64,000 nucleotides of DNA from an uncultured Lentisphaerota bacterium (GTDB lineage: Bacteria > Verrucomicrobiota > Kiritimatiellia > CAIQIC01). Location: contig CAITZM010000117.1 in the NCBI GenBank assembly GCA_903896925.1, positions 1 through 64,000 on the forward strand. Direction: 5' to 3'. Position numbers and translations under genes: made by a program. Shown in pieces: positions 49,072-56,678 of this stretch; positions within the stretch are counted from its first letter, which is position 1; each line of letters begins with the position of its first letter. The notes beneath the pieces were generated by a model that saw nothing but the letters and a program-made list of their open reading frames with translations, did not search any database and was not told the origin of the DNA.

Positions 49072-49467
49072 ATGAAACAGTCTGCCTGCAACAATAAAAA
49101 CGCACCGTGGTTGAAGTGGTGCGCATGGCTCGGCGTTTTGCTGTGCCTGGCGCTGGGCGCCGTGCTGTTCTTCCGTCACAGCATGGTGCCGCGCATCACC
49201 ATCGTGAACCGGTCAGGCCAACTGCTCGAGGCGGTCGCCATCAGCGGCAACGGTTTCCGGCATGTCATTCCCCGGTTGCAGCCGGGGGAGAAGCAATCCT
49301 TTCGGGTCAAGGTTCGCGGCGAATCGGGGCTCACCCTGGAGTGCCAGGCGCGTGCGCGGCGGGTTTTCGTGGAGAATCTGGGCTATATCGAATCCTCGGG
49401 CGGGTATCGCGCCGTCCTGATCATCAACGAAAAGCTGGAGGTTCGCTGCCTCGGCAGCGTTCACTGA
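49072..49467 (+). CDS. Small single-pass membrane protein, unknown
   Basis: 131 residues from ATG 49072; the longer ATG 49051 adds only seven residues. An N-terminal membrane helix (WLKWCAWLGVLLCLALGAVLFF, about 14-35) is followed by an extracytoplasmic beta-rich domain (RITIVNRSGQLLEAVAISG..., GEKQSFRVKVRGESGLTLECQA). It looks like a small periplasmic immunoglobulin-like fold anchored to the membrane. No named family is recognised. It comes 38 bp after rnc but need not be related to it. Confidence 0.65.
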   Translation: MKQSACNNKNAPWLKWCAWLGVLLCLALGAVLFFRHSMVPRITIVNRSGQLLEAVAISGNGFRHVIPRLQPGEKQSFRVKVRGESGLTLECQARARRVFVENLGYIESSGGYRAVLIINEKLEVRCLGSVH

Positions 49468-49529
49468 CTCGCCAGGCTGGCCTTGAGGTGCGCCTTGCCG
49501 CGGAGGCGTCCAGCGGGTAGGGTAGCGCC

Positions 49530-50291
49530 ATGCAAACGGGGCCGTCCATTCCTGCTGGCGAGCATGCGGACATCGAGACCGCATCCGAGGGCTATGCATC
49601 GCGCTTCGCCGGCCCGGCGGGGGCCTGGCTGCTCTCCGTGCAGGAGCGCATCGTGCTGGCCTGGCTGCAACGCTGGCCGGCGGCCACGGTCCTCGATGTC
49701 GGCGGCGGCCACGGCCAGCTGGCGCTGCCGCTCGCGCGCACCGGGCTTGACGTCACCGTGCTGGGCAGCGACAGCGTCTGCGTCAAGCGGATCGAGACGG
49801 AGGTCCAGTCCGGCCGGATCAAGTTTGCGGTTGGCGACCTGGTCGCCTTGCCGTTCCCCGACCGCGCTTTCGAGGTGGTGGTGTCCATCCGGCTGCTGCC
49901 GCATTGCGAAGCGTGGCCGCAGTTGATCGCGGAACTGTGCCGCGTGGCGCGGCACGCGGTGATCGTGGACTACCCGACGGACCAGAGCGTGAACTTCTTT
50001 TCCTCGGCGCTGTTCGGCGCGAAGAAAAAGATCGAGAAGAATACGCGGCCCTTCACCCTGTTCCGTCATCGCGCCGTCGCGGCGGAGTTTGCGCGGCACG
50101 GTTTCGGGGCGGCGGCGCGGCAGGGCGAGTTCTTCCTGCCCATGGTGCTGCACCGGATGCTGAAATGTCCGGCGGCCTCGGCGGCGCTGGAAGGCCTGTG
50201 CGGTTGGCTGGGTTTGAAGAAACTGCTCGGCTCGCCGGTGCTGGCGCGGTTCGAGCGCAGCGCGGGCAACCAGCCGGGCTTGAGCAGCTAA
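49530..50291 (+). CDS. Class I SAM-dependent methyltransferase
   Basis: 253 residues. Motif I VLDVGGGHGQLALPLARTG (about 54-72), an acidic second strand (VTVLGSDSV) and the IKFAVGDLVALPFPDRAFEVVVSIRLLPHCE block (about 94-124) are the usual methyltransferase elements. The C-terminal part (FGAKKKIEKNTRPFTLFRHRAVAAEF) resembles UbiE/Methyltransf_11-type enzymes that modify lipids or small molecules. The epimerase gene follows after 68 bp with a REP element between, suggesting a lipid- or polysaccharide-modification cluster. Substrate unknown. Confidence 0.8.
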   Translation: MQTGPSIPAGEHADIETASEGYASRFAGPAGAWLLSVQERIVLAWLQRWPAATVLDVGGGHGQLALPLARTGLDVTVLGSDSVCVKRIETEVQSGRIKFAVGDLVALPFPDRAFEVVVSIRLLPHCEAWPQLIAELCRVARHAVIVDYPTDQSVNFFSSALFGAKKKIEKNTRPFTLFRHRAVAAEFARHGFGAAARQGEFFLPMVLHRMLKCPAASAALEGLCGWLGLKKLLGSPVLARFERSAGNQPGLSS

Positions 50292-50292
50292 G

Positions 50293-50337
50293 CTGTAGTC
50301 CGGGTCACCCGCCTGAGGCGGGCAAGCCGGCCCGGCG
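50293..50337. repeat. GTAG-headed REP (second copy of the 30721 unit)
   Basis: TGTAGTCCGGGTCACCC followed by GCCTGAGGCGGGCAAGCC, matching the copy at 30721-30773 apart from scattered changes. Confidence 0.65.
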
Positions 50338-50359
50338 AAACGAAACGGTGGATGAGACC

Positions 50360-51376
50360 ATGAGCGAACCAGAATACAAGATGCCGGCGGGTGCGCAGGT
50401 GCTGGTGACCGGCGCGACGGGCTTCACGGGCGCGGTGCTGGTGCGGCGGCTGGCGGAGCAGGGCTGCGTCATCCGTGCGATCGCACGCCACACGGCCAAT
50501 GTCGGTCCCCTGAAAGATCTGGGCATCGAATGGTTCCGTGGCAATGTGTATGACGCGGCCACCGTCAAGGCCGCCACCGCAGGTGTGCAATTTATCTTTC
50601 ATGCCGCCACGGCCTACCGCGTCTCGGGTTTGCCGGAGGACGAGCACCGTCGGGTGCACGAGACGAGCACCCAGCTGCTGGCCGAGGCCGCGTTGAATCA
50701 ACCCGGCTTCCAGCGCTTCGTCCACGTTTCGACTGTCGGCGTGCACGGGCATGTGGAACATCCGCCGGCGACCGAGGAAACGAAATTCAACCCCGGTGAC
50801 GATTATCAGAAGACCAAGGCGGAGGCGGAACTCTGGCTGCACGCGTTTGCCCGCGAAAAACAGCTGCCCTACACCGTGATCCGACCGGCGGCGATCTACG
50901 GACCGGGCGACCGGCGGCTGCTGAAGCTTTTCAAGCTGGCGATCAAGCCGGTGTTCATCCTGCTCGGCTACGGGCCGGGGCTCTATCACCTGATCCACGT
51001 CGAGGATCTGGTCAGCGGGCTGCTGTTGGCCGCGGTGCATCCGGCGGCGCAGGGCGAGGCGTTCATCTGTGGCAACCCGGCGGCGGTGACTCAAGCCGAC
51101 ATGGGGCGCACGGTCTGCGCGGCGCTCGGCCACAAGTGCCGCATCCTGCGGCTGCCGGCCTGGCCGGTCTTTCTGGCGGCCGACCTTTGCGAGTTGATCT
51201 GCAAGCCGCTGCACATCGCGCCGCCGCTCTACCGCCGGCGCGTCGCGTTCTTCACCAAGGATCGCTCCTTCGACACCAGCAAGATCCGCGAGCGCCTCGG
51301 CTTCGTGCCGCGTTACACCGATAGCGAGGGGCTGGCCATGACGGCCAGATGGTATCGGGAGCAGAAGTGGCTGTAG
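50360..51376 (+). CDS. NAD(P)-dependent sugar epimerase/dehydratase (extended SDR)
   Basis: 338 residues from ATG 50360. The Rossmann motif is VLVTGATGFTGAVLVRRLAEQG (about 14-35), with catalytic Ser/Thr in HVSTVG and Y-x-x-x-K in YQKTKAEAE (about 154-158). Extended SDRs act on nucleotide sugars, sterol-like or dihydroflavonol-like substrates; the ARHTANVG segment matches the 'dihydroflavonol 4-reductase/HpnA-like' branch. With neighbouring methyltransferase and acyltransferase genes it may act on a hopanoid, lipid or glycan. The catalytic set is complete. Confidence 0.85.
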   Translation: MSEPEYKMPAGAQVLVTGATGFTGAVLVRRLAEQGCVIRAIARHTANVGPLKDLGIEWFRGNVYDAATVKAATAGVQFIFHAATAYRVSGLPEDEHRRVHETSTQLLAEAALNQPGFQRFVHVSTVGVHGHVEHPPATEETKFNPGDDYQKTKAEAELWLHAFAREKQLPYTVIRPAAIYGPGDRRLLKLFKLAIKPVFILLGYGPGLYHLIHVEDLVSGLLLAAVHPAAQGEAFICGNPAAVTQADMGRTVCAALGHKCRILRLPAWPVFLAADLCELICKPLHIAPPLYRRRVAFFTKDRSFDTSKIRERLGFVPRYTDSEGLAMTARWYREQKWL

Positions 51377-51393
51377 GGGCAGGCTGTAGACCA

Positions 51394-51831
51394 AAGACCG
51401 AAGGCTGAAGACCTACGTCCCTAGACCGAAGACTGAAGGAGGAGAGAAATGCGCGATCATACAAAGCTAAAAGCGTTTCAGTTAGCTGACGAACTGGCGC
51501 TGCAAATCTACGTGGTGACGCGGGCGTTTCCGCGCGAGGAACTCTTTTGCTTTACTATGCAAATGCGGCGCGCGGCGGTGTCGGTTGCTGCGAATATCGT
51601 CGAAGGCTGTGCGCGTCACACAGAAGCTGATTATGTGCACTTCTTGGATATTGCCTATGGTTCTGCGCGCGAATTGCAGTCTCAGCTTTCGCTTGCCAGT
51701 CGCTTGGGATATGTGCCAGCTTCTGCGCCGGTGCAGGATCTTTGCGAACAGACCACCAAGGTGCTGAATGCTTTGATTCGCTTGTTACGAACATAAACGG
51801 CTGAAGCCCTCGGTCTTCAGCCTTCAGTCTT
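51394..51831. mobile_element. Four-helix-bundle cassette flanked by 20-bp inverted repeats
   Basis: AAGACCGAAGGCTGAAGACC (51394-51413) and its complement at 51812-51831 match at 19 of 20 positions and bracket one small gene. Further GACTGAAGG-like units occur inside the left arm and supply the gene's ribosome site (AAGGAGGAG). The cassette interrupts an otherwise continuous epimerase-acyltransferase pair and is lower in GC than its surroundings. Confidence 0.6.
51449..51796 (+). CDS. Four-helix bundle protein (23S rRNA intervening-sequence/S23 type)
   Basis: 115 residues. The pattern LKAFQLADELALQIYVVTRAFPREELFCFTMQMRRAAVSVAANIVEG (about 6-52), then FLDIAYGSARELQSQLSLASRLGY, is diagnostic of the family first seen within 23S rRNA intervening sequences. 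These proteins form a pentameric four-helix bundle, probably binding nucleic acid. Here the gene stands alone. It has AT-richer codons than its neighbours and is enclosed in inverted GACTGAAG repeats, indicating mobile acquisition. No reverse transcriptase or target gene of a diversity-generating retroelement is nearby. Confidence 0.9.
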   Translation: MRDHTKLKAFQLADELALQIYVVTRAFPREELFCFTMQMRRAAVSVAANIVEGCARHTEADYVHFLDIAYGSARELQSQLSLASRLGYVPASAPVQDLCEQTTKVLNALIRLLRT

Positions 51832-51838
51832 AGGCCTT

Positions 51839-52594
51839 ATGAAAACAGAATCTGTCCGGATCCAGTGGAAAATGGGCGCGCCGCGCAAATCCAAGATTGG
51901 CCTCTACCAGGACCTGGTGGTAGGCCGGCCGGGGTTCTGGGCGCTGCTCAAATACGAGCTGGTGCAGCTCCTGTGCACCAATGTGACCGGCGCACTGGGC
52001 CTGTGGCTGCGCTCGCGGCTCTACCCGAAGCTGCTCAAGCGCTGCGGCCGCGGCGTGGTCTTCGGCCTGAACACGATCCTGCGCCATCCCAACAAGATCG
52101 AGCTCGGCGACAATGTGGTCGTGGACGACAACTGCCTGCTCGACGCCAAAGGCAGCGATAACGCCGGCATCAAGCTGGGCGACAACGTCTTCATCGGCCG
52201 CAACACCATCCTGAGCTGCAAGAACGGCGACATCGTCCTCGGCGACCGCGTCAACATCGGCTTCAACTGCGAGATCTTCTCCGGCAGCCGGGTTGAGGTC
52301 GGCGCGGGCACGCTGCTGGCCGCCTACACCTACCTCATCGGCGGCGACCACGTGGCCGATCTGGACGAGGATATCGTGCACTCCGGCAGCACCTCACAGG
52401 GCATAACGGTGGGCGAGGACGCCTGGTTCGGAGCGGGCGCCAAGGTGCTCGACGGCGTCAAGATCGGCGCGCACAGCATCATCGGCACCGGCGCGGTGGT
52501 GACCAAGGACATCCCCGAATACAGCATCGCCGTCGGCCTGCCCGCCAAGGTTGTCCGTGACCGGCGCGCGGGGAAGCCGGCGTCTACGTCATAA
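51839..52594 (+). CDS. Left-handed beta-helix (hexapeptide) acyltransferase
   Basis: 251 residues. Hexapeptide repeats begin near residue 80 (IELGDNVVVDDNCLLDAKG, IKLGDNVFIGRNTILSCKNGDIVLGDRVNIG) and continue through GITVGEDAWFGAGAKVLDGVKIGAHSIIGTGAVVTKDIPEYSIAVGLPAKVV, the classical C-terminal run of WbbJ/O-acetyltransferase proteins. It likely acetylates a sugar of a surface polysaccharide or lipid. Start at ATG 51839 follows the right inverted repeat of the cassette, so the original ribosome site may have been altered by the insertion. Confidence 0.85.
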   Translation: MKTESVRIQWKMGAPRKSKIGLYQDLVVGRPGFWALLKYELVQLLCTNVTGALGLWLRSRLYPKLLKRCGRGVVFGLNTILRHPNKIELGDNVVVDDNCLLDAKGSDNAGIKLGDNVFIGRNTILSCKNGDIVLGDRVNIGFNCEIFSGSRVEVGAGTLLAAYTYLIGGDHVADLDEDIVHSGSTSQGITVGEDAWFGAGAKVLDGVKIGAHSIIGTGAVVTKDIPEYSIAVGLPAKVVRDRRAGKPASTS

Positions 52595-52634
52595 CAACCC
52601 GGACGGGCAACATCAAAAATGATGTTGAAGGAGT

Positions 52635-52724
52635 ATGGAGTTCAGCATAGAGTTCTTCACGTCGGCGGCGGGGCGTTGCCCTGTCCGCGAGTTCCTTGAT
52701 GAATTGAAGCGGGTAGTGACATGA
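52635..52724 (+). pseudogene. Truncated HigB/RelE-type toxin gene
   Basis: A GGAG ribosome site precedes ATG 52635. The 29-codon frame MEFSIEFFTSAAGRCPVREF then LDELKRVVT is the N-terminus of the phage-derived Gp49/HigB toxin family, usually about 110 residues. The stop overlaps the antitoxin ATG (ATGA at 52721), as in intact operons, so an internal deletion seems to have removed the toxic core while keeping both ends. Confidence 0.7.
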
Positions 52725-53059
52725 AGAAGACTAACTTCGACAGCTATCTTGAGGAACAACTGCAGGATCCGGCGTTCGCCGAGCGATTCGAACAGGCCGG
52801 TGTCGCCTGGGATGTGGCGCTGCAAGTGGCCGCGCTCCGCAAGGAAGCAGGCCTCTCACAAAAAGATCTGGCGCGCAAACTGAAGACATCGCAGCAGCAG
52901 ATCAGCCGACTTGAAAATCCCTCCTACGAAGGGCACTCGCTGAGCATGCTACGGCGGGTAGCCAAGGCGCTTCATGCCGATGTCAAGGTGACCTTGGCGC
53001 CGATCCACCCCAAAGTCGCCATGGTGGCGGAGTCACGGGCCAAATACGGCAGTCGCTGA
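52721..53059 (+). CDS. higA: HigA/Xre-type antitoxin
   Basis: 112 residues. A helix-turn-helix of the Xre/Cro family lies at about 47-100 (LRKEAGLSQKDLARKLKTSQQQISRLENPSYEGHSLSMLRRVAKAL), with a preceding helical toxin-binding segment (FDSYLEEQLQDPAFAERFEQAG). Antitoxins of this type bind the toxin and repress their own operon. Its toxin gene upstream is truncated, so this antitoxin may be an orphan that now acts only as a repressor or protects against homologous toxins from elsewhere. The gene is intact. Confidence 0.85.
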   Translation: MKKTNFDSYLEEQLQDPAFAERFEQAGVAWDVALQVAALRKEAGLSQKDLARKLKTSQQQISRLENPSYEGHSLSMLRRVAKALHADVKVTLAPIHPKVAMVAESRAKYGSR

Positions 53060-53072
53060 ACGAGGCACCAGA

Positions 53073-54797
53073 ATGAATGCAAACCACCCCGCCATCCCGC
53101 CGCAGGACCTGGAGAAATACTCCTCGGCGCTGACGCTCTCCGACATGGAGATCTTCATCTATCCGGAGCTGCTGTTCAGCCTGGTGCTGGCCAACATCAT
53201 GTCGCCGAAGCTCTGGGCCTGGCGCAACGATCCGTGGTTCGCCGGGCTGCACAAGCTGACGCCCTACCGCCGGATCCTGCGGCTCAAGCAGTTCATCATC
53301 GACCACTACACGTTCAACCTCGACCTCGACACATGGGGCCTGACGACCCAGGAGCGCGAACTGGCGCGCTTCCGCGGCCTGCTCGACGAGACGGCGCTCG
53401 CGCAGAGCAACGCGCTCTTCGGCTACGAGGGCGACAAGTATTACTTTGACCTCGATATCCGCAAGCACTTCGGCCTCGACAAGTACACCAGCAGCGTCAT
53501 CCCGTACTGGAAGACGGAGACCCTCGAGGCGATGGATGCGTTCCGGTTCAAGGAGGGCTATCCGACCGGCGCGGGCGAATGCGTCTCGCTCTCGACGCTT
53601 TACGCGGCGGCGATGTTCGTCGTCTGCGGCATCCCGCTCGAGGACATCTTCCTGCTGGCGACGCCGCTGCACTCGCAGAATTTCGTCCTCGTCAACGACG
53701 GCGTGCTGACCAACAACCGCCGGCTCGTGACCAAGAACATGTGGTTCAACGGCACCGAGCTGACCGACAAGGCCCAGCGGGCGCTGCGCCACGAACAGGT
53801 CACCGTGGTCAGCCATATCAGCGGGCACGTCCACTGCTTCTATCGCGACACGACGATCGACCCGAAGGCCTACCACCGCTTCGAGCAGCACCTGCGGAAG
53901 TTCCTGACCACCGACATCACGATGGAGATCCTGCTGAACTTCCTGCGGCAGTATTCCAGCCTGCAGAGCTGCTTCCAGCTGCGGCACGACCTCAACGGCC
54001 ACGCCCACTACATCCCGGTCGAGAAGGTCTATGCCTACGAGCACGCCAGCACGTTCAAGATCAGCGACGACACGCGCTCGAAGCTGCTCGACGAGCTGGA
54101 TGAGGACGAGTTCTTCCCGGCGCCGATGGAGAACCGGATCCTCCTGAACAAGTTCGACGAGTTCTTCAAGCAGCACCGCGTCAACCTCGACAAACCCGAG
54201 CAGGTCGAGCGGCTGATGGCCGAGATGGAGTGCAACTGCACGCGCAACCGCTCGGCGGTGCAGGAGCTGCTCTCCTTCGCCCGCCTCGAACCGAACCTGC
54301 CGGCCCTGGGCGGCAAGCAGCACGTGACCCACCTCGCCCACATCCAGCTCGCGCCGACGATGACGCGCGAGGAGATCATGGCGCACCTCGCCGGCCTCCG
54401 CGCGGAGCTGCCCGTCGCCGATCTCGCCTTCTATGCCTACCGCGACCTTGCGCACTGCGACGCCGTGCCGTTCCTCAAGGCCGCGCTGGAGCGCAGCCCG
54501 GTCTCGCTCAAGGGGGCGGAGCAGCTCGGCGACGACGAGTTGCTCGCAACCTTGGAAAAACTGCCCAACGCATCCATCTATGACGGCGCGCGCCTCGCGC
54601 AGCCCGACGAGGTCTGGAACTACCGCCGCGGCGACGGCCTCGAACGCGCGCTGCTGCTCGCCAACATCTGGAAGGCGCGCCACCCGCAGGACGCGTTTGT
54701 GCTCGCATCCGACGGCGCGGTCGTCACGCTGAAATTTGGCGCGCACGAAGTTGGTTGGCCCACGGGCAAGGCGGTCGCGCTGAATGTGACGCTGTGA
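53073..54797 (+). CDS. Large transglutaminase-like protein, unknown
   Basis: 574 residues, no signal peptide. The region GEYP-like YPTGAGECVSLSTLYAAAMFVVCGIPLEDIFLLATPLHSQNFVLVNDG (about 163-210) resembles a transglutaminase-type Cys-His active site: Cys170 in GEC, His200 in LHSQN, and an Asn/Asp after it (208-209). Preceding residues form helices and the C-terminal third is all-helical. The gene starts 14 bp after the antitoxin, but the two need not be related. I recognise no named family. Alternatives include other papain-fold hydrolases. It is cytoplasmic as far as can be seen. Confidence 0.6.
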   Translation: MNANHPAIPPQDLEKYSSALTLSDMEIFIYPELLFSLVLANIMSPKLWAWRNDPWFAGLHKLTPYRRILRLKQFIIDHYTFNLDLDTWGLTTQERELARFRGLLDETALAQSNALFGYEGDKYYFDLDIRKHFGLDKYTSSVIPYWKTETLEAMDAFRFKEGYPTGAGECVSLSTLYAAAMFVVCGIPLEDIFLLATPLHSQNFVLVNDGVLTNNRRLVTKNMWFNGTELTDKAQRALRHEQVTVVSHISGHVHCFYRDTTIDPKAYHRFEQHLRKFLTTDITMEILLNFLRQYSSLQSCFQLRHDLNGHAHYIPVEKVYAYEHASTFKISDDTRSKLLDELDEDEFFPAPMENRILLNKFDEFFKQHRVNLDKPEQVERLMAEMECNCTRNRSAVQELLSFARLEPNLPALGGKQHVTHLAHIQLAPTMTREEIMAHLAGLRAELPVADLAFYAYRDLAHCDAVPFLKAALERSPVSLKGAEQLGDDELLATLEKLPNASIYDGARLAQPDEVWNYRRGDGLERALLLANIWKARHPQDAFVLASDGAVVTLKFGAHEVGWPTGKAVALNVTL

Positions 54798-55407
54798 GCC
54801 GGGCTGCCGCGTTCTCACGAACGCGGCTACAGGTGGCGGCGCAGTTCGCGACGGCTCGTCCGCCCCAGCAAACCCAACCCGCTGCTGCTGTTGTGGGCGG
54901 GGCTTCCAGCCCCGCGAACCCCGCCCAGCCAACCGCGCGAATCCCATAAAACAGGCACACAACATGGCCGTGAGACTCGAACTGCCGCGTTCTCACGAAC
55001 GCGGCTACAGAAGGCAACGCCGTTTGCGACGGCCCGTCCGCACCAGCAAAACCCAACCCGCTGCTGCAGTTTTGTGGGCGGGGCTTTCCAGCCCCGCGAA
55101 CTCCGCCCAGCCATCCGCGCGCATCCCATAAAACAGGCACACAACATGGCCGTGAGACTCGAACTGCCGCGTTCTCACGAACGCGGCTACAGGTGGCGAC
55201 GCCGTTCGCGACGGTGCGTCCACCCGTCATCCCCAACCCGCTGCTGTTTTTGTGGGCGGGGCTTTCCAGCCCCGCGAACCCCAACCACTCATTCACTCGA
55301 AACCCCAAAGCTCAGGTCCAATACCAAGGGTACGTACTTCACACTGCCAGCTTTTTGGAGTTGATAGCGCGCTTGCTTCGGCCAGTGCAGTTTGCCAAGC
55401 TGCGGTC
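54798..55407. repeat. Three-copy tandem repeat of about 180 bp
   Basis: Units start at 54805, 54983 and 55165 (periods 178 and 182); the third is partial and ends near 55290. Each has a CCGCGTTCTCACGAACGCGG palindrome, a CAACCCGCTGCTG segment, a GGGCGGGGCTTCCAGCCCCG palindrome, and an AAAACAGGCACACAACATGGC end. No gene is visible. Divergence is highest in the middle of the unit. The remainder to 55407 is unremarkable AT-richer DNA. Confidence 0.85.
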
Positions 55408-56097
55408 ATGCAAAATATCAACTGTTCCGCACTGTCGCGCCGGCGGGCCTTCACGGTCGCCGCGCTGTTGCTCGCCGGTTCCCTGTGGAGCCCGGCGGCC
55501 CCCAAGAGCCATCCCGACACCACCGGCTGGGAGGATCTGCTTGCCGCCGATCTCTCCAACGTCGAGATGAAACCGGGCTCCTGGGTCGTGGAAAACGGCG
55601 TGCTCGTGGCCAGGACGCACGACACGGTCTGGACGAAAAAGTCCTATGACAACTTCATCCTCGACCTCGAATTCAAGGTCGCCAAGGAATCCAACAGCGG
55701 CGTCTTTCTGCGCTCCGGCAACACCAAGGACGTGCTCTCGGCGCTCGAGGTGCAGGTGCACGAGTCGCAGGACGGCGCGCTCTACGGCATGGTCGGCGCG
55801 ATCTACAACGCGCAGCCGCCCGCCAAGCCGATGCAGAAGCCCGTGGGTGAGTGGAACCATTTCACGATCACCTGCCAGGACAGCCACGTGGCGCTGGTTT
55901 TCAACGGCGAGGAAGTCTTCAACGTGGACCTGAACGACTGGAAAGAAGCGCACAAGAATCCCGATGGCACGCAGAACAAGTTTCCCAAGGCGTTGAAGGA
56001 CTATGCGCGCAAGGGTCCGCTCGGGTTGCAGGGCCTCCACGGCAAGGCGCGGTCGCCCGTCTGGTACCGGAACATCAAGATCAAAGAGCTGAAGTAA
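55408..56097 (+). CDS. Secreted DUF1080 (3-keto-disaccharide hydrolase-like) protein
   Basis: 229 residues from ATG 55408; the longer frame upstream runs out of the repeat region. A signal peptide (RRRAFTVAALLLAGSLWSPAA, Tat-like) is followed by the concanavalin-like DUF1080 fold: GWEDLLAADLSN..., GVLVARTHDTVWTKKSYDNFILDLEFKVAKESNSGVFLRSG (about 66-105), WNHFTITCQDSHVALVFNGEEV, and GPLGLQGLHGKARSPVWYRNIKIKEL. DUF1080 proteins are numerous in PVC bacteria; some hydrolyse 3-keto-glycosides. A terminator follows. It is isolated from other sugar genes here. Confidence 0.88.
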   Translation: MQNINCSALSRRRAFTVAALLLAGSLWSPAAPKSHPDTTGWEDLLAADLSNVEMKPGSWVVENGVLVARTHDTVWTKKSYDNFILDLEFKVAKESNSGVFLRSGNTKDVLSALEVQVHESQDGALYGMVGAIYNAQPPAKPMQKPVGEWNHFTITCQDSHVALVFNGEEVFNVDLNDWKEAHKNPDGTQNKFPKALKDYARKGPLGLQGLHGKARSPVWYRNIKIKELK

Positions 56098-56115
56098 GCT
56101 TTTCAGCTGTTCAAG

Positions 56116-56159
56116 CAACGCGGGTTTTCCAAGGCTTGGAAAGCCCGCGTTGTCTTTTT
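56116..56159 (+). terminator. Rho-independent terminator after the DUF1080 gene
   Basis: A long stem (CAACGCGGG with CCCGCGTTG, extended by TTTTCCAA/TTGGAAA) followed by TCTTTTT. The inner TTCCAAGGCTTGGAA is the palindrome family also seen at 2080 and 44908, here apparently recruited into a terminator. Confidence 0.85.
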
Positions 56160-56678
56160 CCGGACTTTGGATTTATTGGCAAGGCTGGTTGCGCCGGGTT
56201 GGAGACCCGGCCTGCAGCGGCAAGTCTTTTTTGCAGGCTGCGAGAACTCACAAGGCGTCTGAGGCCATTTACATCACCGGATTTCGCGAGGATCCTTTCG
56301 GCCTTGTAGCAGAGTCTGGCTAGCTGGGAGCGGCGGCATTCCTGCCGCCGCAGGAAAAGCGCCGCGTGTGGCCATGCGTGTGCGGTCAGATTGCTGGTGT
56401 AGGTCCTTGATCTCGACCCTTGCTGGTCCCTCAGGAACTCTGCGTTGCGGTCTGTTCCCCGAGGTAAACACGTGCCGATGTGCAGGCCTTGCGGCTCCAC
56501 ACAGGGGGGCTCATCGCACAGTTGTACAAGTGTGCGATAGGGGCAAGCGGGGCTCGCTCGGCTGGGTGTCGGTCGCGCAGGCGAGGAATCCGGGCGTCGG
56601 GAAAAAAGGCTGACGCGGAACGTTACAGCCTTTAGCAAACCTGCCGTGCCGGCTCCCTCGCCAGCAGCCCGTCACCAC
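56160..56678. other. Intergenic region without a supported gene
   Basis: About 520 bp. It holds a GCCGGGTTGGAGACCCGGC palindrome (about 56193), the 30-bp GGGAGCGGCGGCATTC/GCCGCCGCAGGA repeat (56326-56355) that also occurs at 6851-6880, and otherwise featureless DNA. Confidence 0.55.

Noticed and set aside
51449-51796. Avd-like component of a diversity-generating retroelement
   Set aside because: Four-helix proteins can be Avd, but no reverse transcriptase, template repeat or variable gene is nearby.
54805-55290. Tandem repeat as a CRISPR array
   Set aside because: Units are about 180 bp with only three copies and no short repeat-spacer pattern; no cas genes nearby.
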